Under the pieces are notes generated by a model. The model did no database searches. It saw only the letters and a program-made list of their open reading frames with translations, and was not told the DNA's origin. Source: Labedaea rhizosphaerae (lineage in GTDB: Bacteria > Actinomycetota > Actinomycetes > Mycobacteriales > Pseudonocardiaceae). From it: DNA of 64,000 bases. This document shows, piece after piece, positions 18,099-26,577 of the stretch (within the stretch, counting starts at the first letter, position 1; each line of letters begins with the position of its first letter). A program made the translations under genes and the position numbers. The stretch is taken from assembly GCF_004362825.1 (NCBI RefSeq), contig NZ_SNXZ01000003.1:286784-350783 (forward strand), written 5' to 3'.

Positions 18099-19283
18099 TC
18101 AGGAGACGGTAACGGTTGGCTTCGCCGTGCCATTCGTGCCATTCGTGCCGTCGGCGTCGACCGGCTCGCCCATCTCCTCGGCGATGCGCATCGCCTCTTC
18201 GATCAGGGTCTCGACGATCTGCGCCTCGGGGACGGTCTTGACGACCTGGCCCTTGACGAAGATCTGGCCCTTGCCGTTGCCCGACGCCACACCCAGGTCG
18301 GCCTCGCGGGCCTCGCCGGGGCCGTTGACGACGCAGCCCATCACGGCCACGCGCAGCGGCACGGTGAGCCCGTCCAGACCGGCGGTGACCTCGTCGGCGA
18401 GCTTGTAGACGTCGACCTGGGCGCGCCCGCAGGACGGGCAGGAGACGATCTCGAGCTTGCGCGGGCGCAGGTTCAGCGACTGCAGGATCTGCGCGCCGAC
18501 CTTGACCTCTTCGACCGGCGGCGCGGACAGCGACACGCGGATCGTGTCGCCGATGCCCTGCCGGAGCAGGGCGCCGAAGGCGACGGCGGACTTGATCGTG
18601 CCCTGGAACGCCGGGCCGGCCTCGGTCACGCCGAGGTGCAGCGGGTAGTCGCACTGCTCGGCGAGCAGTTCGTAGGCGCGGATCATCACGACCGGGTCGT
18701 TGTGCTTGACCGAGATCTTGAGGTCGTGGAAGTCGTGCTCGGCGAACAGCGACGCCTCCCACAGCGCCGACTCGGCCAGCGCCTCCGGGGTGGCCTTGCC
18801 GTACTTCTCCAGCAGGCGCTTGTCCAGCGAGCCGGCGTTGACCCCGATCCGGATCGGCGTGCCGTGGTCCTTCGCGGCCTGCGCGATCTCTTTGACCTGG
18901 TCGTCGAACTTGCGGATGTTGCCCGGGTTCACGCGCACCGCGGCGCAGCCGGCCTCGATCGCGGCGAAGACGTACTTGGGCTGGAAGTGGATGTCGGCGA
19001 TCACCGGGATCTGCGACTTGCGGGCGATCGCGGGCAGCGCCTCGGCGTCGTCGGCCGACGGGCACGCGACGCGCACGATGTCGCAGCCGGCCGCGGTCAG
19101 CTCCGCGATCTGCTGCAGGGTCGCGTTCACGTCCGAGGTCAGCGTCGTCGTCATCGACTGCACCGAGATCGGGTGATCGCTGCCGACGCCGACCGGGCCG
19201 ACCATCAGCTGGCGGGTCTTGCGCCTGGGCGCAAGGACCGGCGGGGGCGTGGCGGGCATACCGAGCAGGACGCCATCACTCAT
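18099..19283 (-). CDS. ispG: 4-hydroxy-3-methylbut-2-enyl diphosphate synthase (IspG/GcpE)
   Basis: A 394-residue iron-sulfur enzyme of the MEP isoprenoid pathway, converting MEcPP to HMBPP. The TIM-barrel N-domain starts [18 protein letters not shown] and contains [10 protein letters not shown] and VRVNPGNI. The [4Fe-4S] ligands are the cysteines of SCPSCGR and of [14 protein letters not shown] at 19283 begins [10 protein letters not shown], a usual actinobacterial start. The C-terminus has a short Thr/Asn/Gly tail ([10 protein letters not shown]). It normally adjoins rip and dxr; here an AT-richer two-gene cassette separates it from rip. Confidence 0.97.
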   Translation of the reverse strand: MSDGVLLGMPATPPPVLAPRRKTRQLMVGPVGVGSDHPISVQSMTTTLTSDVNATLQQIAELTAAGCDIVRVACPSADDAEALPAIARKSQIPVIADIHFQPKYVFAAIEAGCAAVRVNPGNIRKFDDQVKEIAQAAKDHGTPIRIGVNAGSLDKRLLEKYGKATPEALAESALWEASLFAEHDFHDLKISVKHNDPVVMIRAYELLAEQCDYPLHLGVTEAGPAFQGTIKSAVAFGALLRQGIGDTIRVSLSAPPVEEVKVGAQILQSLNLRPRKLEIVSCPSCGRAQVDVYKLADEVTAGLDGLTVPLRVAVMGCVVNGPGEAREADLGVASGNGKGQIFVKGQVVKTVPEAQIVETLIEEAMRIAEEMGEPVDADGTNGTNGTAKPTVTVS

Positions 19284-19670
19284 GGCGCCAACGCTACCCG
19301 CCGAAGCCATCCCCTTCGCGGGTGACCCGTGCTCAGTGTGACCAGGATCAAGACGGTTGCCCACATTCGTGTGAAGTTCATACAGAACCAGTGACGGTCC
19401 GTAGCCGGGCCGCCGGACGGTCTGACCATCAGTTTCCACATCGCATTGACGATAAACACCGTGGGGCTCAGCAGGCATCCTCAGCAGTCGGGCCGGAGAG
19501 CATGCGCTAAATCCGCCTCACAGATCGTAGCAATGAAGAGTGCAAGGGCATTACAATTTGTAACAGAAATTAGTTTCGATTGATCGTGCAGACATCACCT
19601 CGGCTAGTCCTGTACGGTGAAAGTGCTGTCACATCTTGAAGAAGCGGCCCGCAGGTGAGAACCTGAGTGA
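19284..19670. other. 387-base non-coding stretch; AT-rich promoter region of inserted cassette
   Basis: The left half, next to ispG, has normal composition and should hold the ispG promoter. From about 19500 the sequence becomes clearly AT-richer. A 13-base palindrome TTACAATTTGTAA (19551-19563, arms TTACAA/TTGTAA) sits 108 bases before the first cassette gene and is a plausible operator. No RNA gene was recognised. Confidence 0.45.
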
Positions 19671-20093
19671 ATGTTTCGACGACTTATAGTTGCACTTTTT
19701 TGCTTAACGCTACTGGCCGGGGCCCCAGCTGAAATCGCGTTAGCCAGCCCTGCGAGTACGCAGACGTTGTACGACACCTGGGCAGACATTAAATGCAAGT
19801 CCCCTGGAGACAGTTATGGACCATACATTATCTATAAGACCTGGGCGGTCGAATACCCTCGAAGCACGGCCATCGATATCAGGCTAGCGATCTATAGAGA
19901 TGGCAACTTTTGGAAGGCCAGCAACACGACCCTGAATACAAGCTCGACCGGCAGTTGGAGCAGTTCGACGTACACTGATCACACAGGGTGGTCATACAAC
20001 AGATACGAGGTGGTTGTCACAGTGCTACGTCACTCCGACGGCAGGCAGCTCGGCAACGGCGACGCCGCATGCCTCATGAACCCACCGGCTTGA
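19671..20093 (+). CDS. Small secreted protein of unknown function (AT-rich cassette)
   Basis: 140 residues. Residues 1-25 are a strong signal peptide (MFRRLIVALFCLTLLAG core, cleavage near IALA-SP). The mature part is about 115 residues, rich in Tyr, Trp, Ser and Thr, with two cysteines (in IKCKSPG and DAACLMNPP) that could form one disulfide, and a beta-strand-like alternating pattern (AIDIRLAIYRDGNFW, YNRYEVVVTVLRH). Codons use A and T in third position far more than neighbours, suggesting recent transfer. It sits four bases before the next small gene. I recognise no family. Confidence 0.7.
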   Translation: MFRRLIVALFCLTLLAGAPAEIALASPASTQTLYDTWADIKCKSPGDSYGPYIIYKTWAVEYPRSTAIDIRLAIYRDGNFWKASNTTLNTSSTGSWSSSTYTDHTGWSYNRYEVVVTVLRHSDGRQLGNGDAACLMNPPA

Positions 20094-20097
20094 CCTG

Positions 20098-20454
20098 ATG
20101 AGCGCCTTCGTATTCAATCCCGCGGCCGATCCGACAAGGAAGTGGGTCCGAAATCTACATAAGGCGCCAAGCGCGGATCCGGTTGTCATCGATGCCGAGA
20201 TATTGATACGAAGCCTTCCCAAACCGGGGGAAGCCACTGTGAAGGTGCTCGCGCGGCACGACAAGCCATGTAATGAGCAAGATCTAGCCGATGAGCTTGG
20301 TGGCACAACCGCTCACGAAGTTCAGCACGCCTTGTTTCGCGCCAATCAGTTCGCTGAAGCATTTGGATATGTGCCGCTGATTCAACGGGACAAAGACGGC
20401 TACCATCTCAACCCAGAAGCGCGACTGGTGGTGGCGGCTACCGAAGAAGTGTGA
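20098..20454 (+). CDS. Small hypothetical protein, possibly winged-helix (AT-rich cassette)
   Basis: 118 residues, starting four bases after the secreted-protein stop, so the two form an operon. It has no signal peptide or membrane segment. The middle (PCNEQDLADELGGTTAHEVQHALFRANQFAEA) reads as helix-turn-helix-like, and the following GYVPLIQRDKDGYHLNP resembles a beta wing, which would suggest a DNA-binding regulator or a PCI-like helical domain. This is inference from pattern only. Codon use is also AT-shifted. It runs rightwards into the 3' end of the leftward rip gene. Confidence 0.65.
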   Translation: MSAFVFNPAADPTRKWVRNLHKAPSADPVVIDAEILIRSLPKPGEATVKVLARHDKPCNEQDLADELGGTTAHEVQHALFRANQFAEAFGYVPLIQRDKDGYHLNPEARLVVAATEEV

Positions 20455-20494
20455 GTAATGATCCTACTTTCCGGTCCGGCTGGCATGGTAGAAC

Positions 20495-21718
20495 CTACTG
20501 TGGTAGTCGGATCGGGTTCACGATGTCCGCCGTGACCGTGAGCAGCACAACCGCGCCGCCCAGGAAGACGACGACCATCGTTATCGTGGTCAGCTTCGTG
20601 TAGTCGACCGGACCGCCCGCGGGCAGGCCGCGCAGCTTGCGCAACCAGTTGCGGACCTTCTCGTACAACGTGATCGCGATGTGCCCGCCGTCCAGCGGCA
20701 GCAGCGGCAGCAGGTTGAACAGGCCCATGAAGAAGTTCAGGCTGGCCAGGAGCAGCAGGAACAGCGACCAGATCCCCGCTTCGACCGCCTCGCCGCCGAT
20801 GCGGCTGGCGCCGACCACGCTGACCGGACGCTCGGGGTCGTTGGTCTCGCCACCGATCGCGCGCACCACCGCGGGGATCTTCTTCGGGAAGTTGATCAAG
20901 CCTTGCCACGTTCGGACCAGCATGTCACCCGTAAATGTGGCGGTGCCGCCGATGCCGCTCACGACGCCGTAGTGGAACGTCGGCGTGCTCTTCACGCCGA
21001 TCGCGCCCACCTCGGCCAGCTTGTTGCCGTCCGCCCCGTACTTGGCGTCCGAGGTGACCCGCTGCACGGTCGCGACGTTGACCTGCAGGGTCAGCTGCTG
21101 GCCGTCCCGGTCGACCACGAACGGGACCGTGCCGCGCAGGTCCTGCGTGGTGGTGACCACGTCGGTCCACGCGGGGGTCGGCTTGCCGTTGACCGAGACG
21201 ATCGTGTCGCCGGGCTTCATGCCCGCCTGCGCGGCGGGCGACGGATCGGCTGCGGTGCAGGGCGAGTAGTCGAAGTACTTCGGGTTCTGGCTGGCCGCGG
21301 CGCAGTCGGTGCCGCTGATGGTGGGTTTGCCGGTGAGGTTCGGCAGCCCCATGGTCACGGCCATCAAGTACAGGATGATCAGGCCGAGGATGAACTGGGT
21401 GACGATGCCCGCCACCATCACCACGACCCGCTTCCACGCGGGGAACCGGTACATCGCGCGCGGCAGCTCTTCCGGCGTGACCTCGTCCATGGCGGTCATG
21501 CCGACGATGTCGCAGAACCCGCCGAGCGGGATGGCCTTGAGGCCGTACTCGGTCTCACCGCGCTTGAACGACCAGATCTTCGGCCCGAAGCCGATGAAGT
21601 AGCGCCGCACCTTCATGCCGAAGGCCTTGGCGGCGAACATGTGGCCCGCCTCGTGCAACGCCACCGACAAGCAGATGCCGATCGCGAACAGCACGACCCC
21701 GAAGATGTAGGCGACCAC
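20495..21718 (-). CDS. rip: Site-2 intramembrane metalloprotease (Rip1/RseP)
   Basis: A 407-residue polytopic zinc protease that cuts anti-sigma factors within the membrane. Zinc motif His22-Glu23-AGH26 lies in the first helix, with the third ligand in the LDGGH motif of a late helix (FNLLPLLPLDGGH). A PDZ domain between helices shows AAQAGMKPGDTIVSVNG. Four hydrophobic segments fit the M50B topology. GTG at 21718 has GGAAAGG seven bases upstream and lies one base after the dxr stop, so dxr and rip are tightly coupled, as in mycobacteria. Confidence 0.95.
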   Translation of the reverse strand: MVAYIFGVVLFAIGICLSVALHEAGHMFAAKAFGMKVRRYFIGFGPKIWSFKRGETEYGLKAIPLGGFCDIVGMTAMDEVTPEELPRAMYRFPAWKRVVVMVAGIVTQFILGLIILYLMAVTMGLPNLTGKPTISGTDCAAASQNPKYFDYSPCTAADPSPAAQAGMKPGDTIVSVNGKPTPAWTDVVTTTQDLRGTVPFVVDRDGQQLTLQVNVATVQRVTSDAKYGADGNKLAEVGAIGVKSTPTFHYGVVSGIGGTATFTGDMLVRTWQGLINFPKKIPAVVRAIGGETNDPERPVSVVGASRIGGEAVEAGIWSLFLLLLASLNFFMGLFNLLPLLPLDGGHIAITLYEKVRNWLRKLRGLPAGGPVDYTKLTTITMVVVFLGGAVVLLTVTADIVNPIRLPQ

Positions 21719-21719
21719 G

Positions 21720-22940
21720 TCAGTCCTTTCCCGCCACGACCAGGTACTCGTGCGCTTTCGCCCGTGCCCACCGCTCGGCTTCGAGCACCTCGGCGACGCT
21801 GCCCGGGGCGGTCCGCCATTCGTCCGCCGCTTCGAGCACCTGCGCAACAGTGTCCACGATGTCGGTAAAGGTGGTGTTCGAAGCGACGAACGAGGCCAGC
21901 GCCTCCTCGTTGGCGGCGTTGTAGATCGCCGGCAGGCACCCGCCGACCGACCCGGCGTGCCGCGCCAGCTCGACGGCCGGGAACGTCTCGTTGTCCACCG
22001 GTTCGAAGGTCCAGGCCGACGGGGTGTTCCAGCGGCACGCGGCGGCGGCGCCGGGCACGCGGTGGGGCCAGTTCATGGCCAGGGCGATCGGCAGCCGCAT
22101 GTCCGGCGGGCTCGCCTGGGCCAGCGTCGAGCCGTCGACGAAGGTGACCATCGAGTGCACGATCGACTGCGGGTGCACGACGACGTCGATGCGGTCGTAC
22201 GGCGTGCCGTAGAGCAGGTGCGCCTCGATCAGCTCGAGCCCCTTGTTGACCAGGGTCGCCGAGTTGATCGTGATGACGTTGCCCATGTCCCAGTTGGGGT
22301 GCGCGAGCGCCTGCGCGACGGTGACACCGGCCAGTTCGGCTCGCTTCCGCCCGCGGAACGGGCCGCCGGACGCGGTCAGCACGAGCCGGTCGACCTCGTC
22401 GGCGCGGCCGCCGCGCAGGCACTGCGCCATCGCGGAGTGCTCGGAGTCGACGGCGATCAACTGGCCGGGCTTGGCGGCGTCGAGCACGAGCGCGCCCCCG
22501 GCGATCAGCGACTCCTTGTTGGCCAGGGCCAGCAAGGCGCCGGTCTGCAGGGCACGCAGGGTAGGCGCAAGCCCGACCGAGCCGGTGATGCCGTTGAGCA
22601 CCATGTCGACCGGGACGTTGTCGATCAGCTCGAGCACCGCGTCCGGGCCGGTGTAGAGGCGCGGCAGGCGGAACTCGCCGCGGTCGTATCCGGCCTTCTG
22701 GGCTTGGGCGTAGAGCGCGAGCTGCACGTCCTCGGCGGCGGTCGCCTTGGCGATGGCGATCGCGTCCACGCCGAACTCGAGCGCCTGCGCGGCGATCGTC
22801 GCGGGGTCGGAACCGCCCGCCGCGAGCCCTTTGACGCGGAACTTGTCGGGGTTGGCACGCACCACGTCGAGTGCCTGGACCCCGATCGAGCCGGTCGAGC
22901 CGAGCAGCAGCAGGGAGCGTTGCGAGCTGTCGTGTGTCAT
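21720..22940 (-). CDS. dxr: 1-deoxy-D-xylulose 5-phosphate reductoisomerase
   Basis: A 406-residue NADPH-dependent enzyme catalysing the committed step of the MEP pathway. NADPH motif [16 protein letters not shown] at the start, [12 protein letters not shown] near 120, the metal/substrate segment [23 protein letters not shown] and [12 protein letters not shown] are all family signatures. ATG at 22940 is used; ATG 22949 and GTG 22943 are in-frame alternatives very close to GGAAG. It forms a block with rip and (beyond the inserted cassette) ispG, so two MEP enzymes remain linked. Confidence 0.96.
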   Translation of the reverse strand: MTHDSSQRSLLLLGSTGSIGVQALDVVRANPDKFRVKGLAAGGSDPATIAAQALEFGVDAIAIAKATAAEDVQLALYAQAQKAGYDRGEFRLPRLYTGPDAVLELIDNVPVDMVLNGITGSVGLAPTLRALQTGALLALANKESLIAGGALVLDAAKPGQLIAVDSEHSAMAQCLRGGRADEVDRLVLTASGGPFRGRKRAELAGVTVAQALAHPNWDMGNVITINSATLVNKGLELIEAHLLYGTPYDRIDVVVHPQSIVHSMVTFVDGSTLAQASPPDMRLPIALAMNWPHRVPGAAAACRWNTPSAWTFEPVDNETFPAVELARHAGSVGGCLPAIYNAANEEALASFVASNTTFTDIVDTVAQVLEAADEWRTAPGSVAEVLEAERWARAKAHEYLVVAGKD

Positions 22941-23030
22941 CACCCGCATTCTTCCAGCCCGTGCTGTCGGCGTTCGCGCGCTGTGACACCATGGGCGCCG
23001 CAGGATCGGTGTTGCGTTCAGGAGGAGTCC

Positions 23031-23297
23031 GTGGCGAGCTCGGAGATCGAGAAGCGCAAGGCGAACGTGCCTGCCGTGGACCCGGAGGAAGAGCCGTCGG
23101 TCGACTGGGGCTGGCACGGTTCGTTCCCCAAGGCCACCGCCGGCGCCGGCATCTTCGTCGGCCTCGTCATGTTCGCGTTCCTGATCGGCAACCACCGCGG
23201 GCACACCGAGAACGCCTACCTGATCCTCATCGGCGTGCTCCTGCTGCTCGGCGTCGGCTGGTTCATCCACCGCCGCCGCACCTCCTGGCGCCGATAG
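23031..23297 (+). CDS. DUF2631-type small membrane protein
   Basis: 88 residues with two hydrophobic helices ([19 protein letters not shown] and [17 protein letters not shown]) joined by a short HRGHTEN loop, and a basic C-terminus HRRRTSWRR on the cytoplasmic side. The N-terminal 35 residues are charged. It matches the small membrane protein that follows dxr divergently in many actinobacteria (M. tuberculosis Rv2876). The role is unknown. GTG at 23031 has a full GGAGGAG site. It marks the last conserved backbone gene before the accessory island. Confidence 0.85.
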   Translation: MASSEIEKRKANVPAVDPEEEPSVDWGWHGSFPKATAGAGIFVGLVMFAFLIGNHRGHTENAYLILIGVLLLLGVGWFIHRRRTSWRR

Positions 23298-23325
23298 CGC
23301 CCGCGCCCCGTGCGGAACGCGGGCG
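23298..23325 (+). terminator. Hairpin terminator after DUF2631 gene
   Basis: CGCCCGCG (23298-23305) and CGCGGGCG (23318-23325) form an 8-bp perfect stem with 12-base loop immediately after the stop codon. No U tract. Confidence 0.6.
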
Positions 23326-23377
23326 GCCTGCACACCAGCCGTCTGCTGTTACCCCTCGACACAGCAGCGCACTTGTG

Positions 23378-23439
23378 AGTGAACACCCGGATGGGCCGCT
23401 CGAGCGCTGATGTCCAGCTTCTGACCTGACCTTGACCAG
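23378..23439. repeat. 62-base imperfect direct repeat, left copy flanking TIR operon
   Basis: Begins AGTGAACACC and ends TGACCAG, with an internal GCTTCTGACC. The right copy at 27239-27300 has the same length, same ends, and the same internal decamer at the same offset; the middle aligns with small gaps. The two copies bracket the three-gene TIR operon almost exactly, with the left copy 50 bases past the last stop codon. Confidence 0.7.
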
Positions 23440-23488
23440 GCCACGCCCAATAGTGAGCAGTCCCAACCCGGTCTAGCTCTCGGTACGG

Positions 23489-24661
23489 CTAACCTTCGTC
23501 CTCGGCAGGCCAGGACGACGGCGGACGACCTTCCGGTGGCGCTGGCGCGGTCGTGAGCGGTACCGCCGCGACGACCCTCGCTTCGTTGACGTCGCCGCCA
23601 CCGTTCTCCGTCGTGCCGTCATCTGCGTCGGGCGGGGTCCACTGTGGTGGCTCCGGCGCCAGCAGGTCGAACCTCTCTTGCAGGCGATCAGCTTCCTCGA
23701 CCTTGCCCGCCGCTCGCATGTACCGAACGAGACGATCGACGAAGGGAGTCCGCGCGTCGCTGTCCGGTGTCAGGCCGATGATGTCCATCAGGCGTTCTGT
23801 CGCACCGACCACGTCTTCGGCCGCTGCCGGAGCGTGGTTCCCGTTGACACCGTTCGACTGCGACAGCAGGAATCCCTCGTTCTTCGCTGCCGCTGCCAAC
23901 TCGGCGAGCGCCTGCATGTCATCCACGGTCCGGCGGACGTTGTCATCCTGCTTGATCAGCCACCAGACCACCGCTGAACCCGCATCGTGGAACACGTTCT
24001 CGTGGTAGTAGCGGCGCTTGTCCTCCGTGTGGCTGCGCTCGTACTGCCAAACCTCGGAATCCTTGCGGGTGTCCGAGAACGACGCCAACCGAGCGGCGTC
24101 CTTGGCGTCCAACTTGAGGCTGACGTCCGCCGCTGACACCTCCACCACGCCTGCCGGATCCTGGTGGAACTCGCCGAGCTGATCGGCGAGGCGGTAGCGC
24201 ACCACCGGCCAATCCTCAGGCCGTTCACGAGCAACGATGGGGAGCGCGCGCTCAACCAGCGCTGCCATCGCTTTGGCAGGCAGATTCGCTCTTGGCGCCG
24301 TCGCCGCACGCGGACCTGGACGCCACCACACGGTGGCGGAGAAGAGAAAGTCATAGTCGGGAGTAGCGCTTGGCAGCTGGGTTTCTGGCAGCGGGCACTG
24401 CTCGAAGTGCGCTGGTTGCTCAAGGGGCAGCGGGGGCGGCGCCTCGGGACGTCGTGCGGCAGCGAGATCGCGGTACAGCCCCTGCTCGCGGGCCGCCCGT
24501 ACCGCGAGCATGTTGTGCAGCATGACCAGCGCGCCCACGAGCGCCGCACCAGGCAGGATCCACAGCCATCCCGGCCAGCCGAACAGCGCGCCAAGCAAGA
24601 TCGTCAACGCGAAGGCGCAGACGGTCACCAATGTCAGCTGTGCCCGCTCCGACGATGTCAT
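23489..24661 (-). CDS. Membrane-anchored protein of unknown function (third gene of TIR operon)
   Basis: 390 residues. Two closely spaced N-terminal transmembrane helices (about 9-27 and 31-52) are followed by a large cytoplasmic part. Its middle (YDFLFSATVWWR, then EVSAADVSLKLDAKDAARL, YERSHTEDKRRYYHENVF, GSAVVWWLIKQ) has the strand-then-long-helix look of an SPFH/Band-7-like domain; this is inference. The C-terminus (about 340-390) is Pro/Ala-rich and disordered. ATG at 24661 has GGGAGG nine bases upstream; ATG 24685 and TTG 24694 are alternatives that would touch the preceding stop. It is co-transcribed with the NTPase and TIR genes. Confidence 0.8.
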   Translation of the reverse strand: MTSSERAQLTLVTVCAFALTILLGALFGWPGWLWILPGAALVGALVMLHNMLAVRAAREQGLYRDLAAARRPEAPPPLPLEQPAHFEQCPLPETQLPSATPDYDFLFSATVWWRPGPRAATAPRANLPAKAMAALVERALPIVARERPEDWPVVRYRLADQLGEFHQDPAGVVEVSAADVSLKLDAKDAARLASFSDTRKDSEVWQYERSHTEDKRRYYHENVFHDAGSAVVWWLIKQDDNVRRTVDDMQALAELAAAAKNEGFLLSQSNGVNGNHAPAAAEDVVGATERLMDIIGLTPDSDARTPFVDRLVRYMRAAGKVEEADRLQERFDLLAPEPPQWTPPDADDGTTENGGGDVNEARVVAAVPLTTAPAPPEGRPPSSWPAEDEG

Positions 24662-24687
24662 CAGACCGTCCCTCCCCTGATACATGG

Positions 24688-26577
24688 TCACCAACTGATG
24701 CCTTGCGCGTGGTCGACGATGTCGGTCAGCACTCTCGCCAACCGGACGCGGGCGGCTTGATCGGCGCCCGACTTCGCCCAGGTCATGGCCAGCCGGTACA
24801 CCTCACCCACGCGCCCTGCTGCCACGGCCGCCTCGGCCGGGATGCTGAGCAATGCCGCTGGGTCTGCCGCTTCCCCACCAGCCCCCAGCCACTCGCACAA
24901 GGTCTCTTGCCACGGCACGTCAGACCTGGACATCGCATCGGACCAGCCGTTGGTCACGGCGCGCCGCAGGTCCTGATCGGTCAACCGGTCCTCGGTGAGC
25001 CGGGCAGGCGCCGCAGCCTCGAAGAACAACAGGAACTCTGCACGCCACCGCGAGCCGGCCGGGTGGTAGCGCAACCGGTCGAACAAGTGGCGCAGCAGCC
25101 GGTCGTCGCTTTCGGTCAGCGCCAGCAGTTGCGCAGTTGCCACTGGGTCAAGCTCTTGCCGCGCGCGCTTGGCCAGGCGGTGCAACCGAACAAGAGCCTG
25201 TTCTGGGCGGGTGGGCGCCAGCACCTCTATGCACAGTTTGGTGAGCACGGCCGCAAACCGGTCGCTCAATGACCGGACCGCCGCCCAGTCGTAGAGCAGG
25301 CGACGAAACTGCGGGCCCCAACGCTCGTTCAGCAGGCCGGTCTGCAGCAGCCGGTACAGCTGGCGGGACAGGTCGCGGCCGGGCGTGCGCAACCAGTGTT
25401 GCGCGAGCACCACGAGGTCTTCGGGCCGATCGACTCGAAGGCATTGCTCGGCTACCCGCTCAACGACGTCATCACGCTCCACTGCGCTCAGCTCCGGCAA
25501 CACGGCCATGCGCTCTGCCCAGTCCCGCAGGGCGAAGCGCATGTCGATCCGGTTGTCCCAGAAATAGCGGATCACGGCGGTGCTGTAGCCCAGTTTGGTG
25601 AACCAGACCTGACCGGTGGGTTCGACCGTGGCGCCGAGCTGCCGCAGTTGCACCGGCACAGGTTCACGCTCCAACACAGGCGTTTCGTCCGGCGGGTGCT
25701 CCGCCAACTCCACCAGGATCTCCGTCGCCCGGTGGACCGCGGGTAGCCGCGAACCCTCCAGCATGGCGGCGGCGAACAACAGCGCTCGGCGCCGCCCATC
25801 CGGACTATCTGAGATCGCCGCTTCGACCTCCGCGGCCCGGTCTCCTGATGCCTCGACCGCGGCCTTGAGCCGTCCGCCGAGGGTCACGTCCCGCGCCGTG
25901 CTCACCAGCTCGGCCAGGCCCTCGATGTCTCGCATGGACGCCGTGCGGAGAAACTCCTCCAGCCCGGCAACGCTCGGCCAATCCCCCGTGAGCCAGGTGA
26001 TGCCGTTGGCGACCAGGTGGCGGCGCAACACGAACAACGGATCAGGCCTGCCGAGCTCGACCCGGAACTGCCGCAAGTGCACGTCGAGCTGGTCGCGAAC
26101 CCCGTGGCGCTCGACGATCACAAGCTTGGCGCCCACGTCCCGCACCGTCGCACGGAACGCCGACAACACCCGCTGGATCTGCCGGTACCCCTCAATGTCG
26201 ACCGCGGTGAGGTCGAGCAACAGAAGATCGCCCTTGGCGACCGATGCGTTGTCCAAGGAGACAGGCCCACTGTCAGTCGACAGCTCCTGGAAGCGATGTG
26301 CCCGGTCGGCGTGGGCCCTCAGCAGCATGGTGGCCGCCGTGCGCCTGCCGGTCCCGGGCACGCCGTCCACTACGACGATGTCGTGCTCGGTCAGCATGGC
26401 CAGCGCCGTGGTGTGACCTGGCGGGGGTTCGAACCGGCGGAACAGCCAAGCGAGGTCACCGACGTGCATGTGCCGAGACGCTCGCCGCGGCGATGACTCG
26501 CTCACGGCGTAGAAGTGGTAATTGAACTGATCGCCGGCCAGGGCCGGTTCCGGCGGGCGAATGTCTTCTTCGATCAC
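24688..26577 (-). CDS. P-loop-like NTPase of a conflict/signalling type (second gene of TIR operon)
   Basis: 629 residues, cytoplasmic. The region 63-125 reads as a nucleotide-binding core: DIVVVDGVPGTGRRTAATML (Walker A at residues 72-80) and GDLLLLDLTAVD (Walker B). The Walker A has Arg78-Arg79 where Lys-Ser/Thr is expected, so ATP hydrolysis may be lost or altered. Residues 130-230 continue an AAA/STAND-like pattern. The C-terminal 350 residues are helical, Leu/Arg-rich, possibly repeat-forming, without motifs I know. The start overlaps the TIR stop by four bases (ATGA). Proposed role: receptor or adaptor acting with the TIR protein. Function is inferred from context only. Confidence 0.8.
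   Translation of the reverse strand: MIEEDIRPPEPALAGDQFNYHFYAVSESSPRRASRHMHVGDLAWLFRRFEPPPGHTTALAMLTEHDIVVVDGVPGTGRRTAATMLLRAHADRAHRFQELSTDSGPVSLDNASVAKGDLLLLDLTAVDIEGYRQIQRVLSAFRATVRDVGAKLVIVERHGVRDQLDVHLRQFRVELGRPDPLFVLRRHLVANGITWLTGDWPSVAGLEEFLRTASMRDIEGLAELVSTARDVTLGGRLKAAVEASGDRAAEVEAAISDSPDGRRRALLFAAAMLEGSRLPAVHRATEILVELAEHPPDETPVLEREPVPVQLRQLGATVEPTGQVWFTKLGYSTAVIRYFWDNRIDMRFALRDWAERMAVLPELSAVERDDVVERVAEQCLRVDRPEDLVVLAQHWLRTPGRDLSRQLYRLLQTGLLNERWGPQFRRLLYDWAAVRSLSDRFAAVLTKLCIEVLAPTRPEQALVRLHRLAKRARQELDPVATAQLLALTESDDRLLRHLFDRLRYHPAGSRWRAEFLLFFEAAAPARLTEDRLTDQDLRRAVTNGWSDAMSRSDVPWQETLCEWLGAGGEAADPAALLSIPAEAAVAAGRVGEVYRLAMTWAKSGADQAARVRLARVLTDIVDHAQGISW

Noticed and set aside
18099-19478. 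Longer start for ispG (upstream of 19283)
   Set aside because: The extra 65 residues show no conservation and would run across the likely promoter; [10 protein letters not shown] is the family-like start.
19284-19670. Possible tRNA or small RNA upstream of the AT-rich cassette
   Set aside because: No cloverleaf, no TTCRA-type T-loop and no conserved fold could be drawn.
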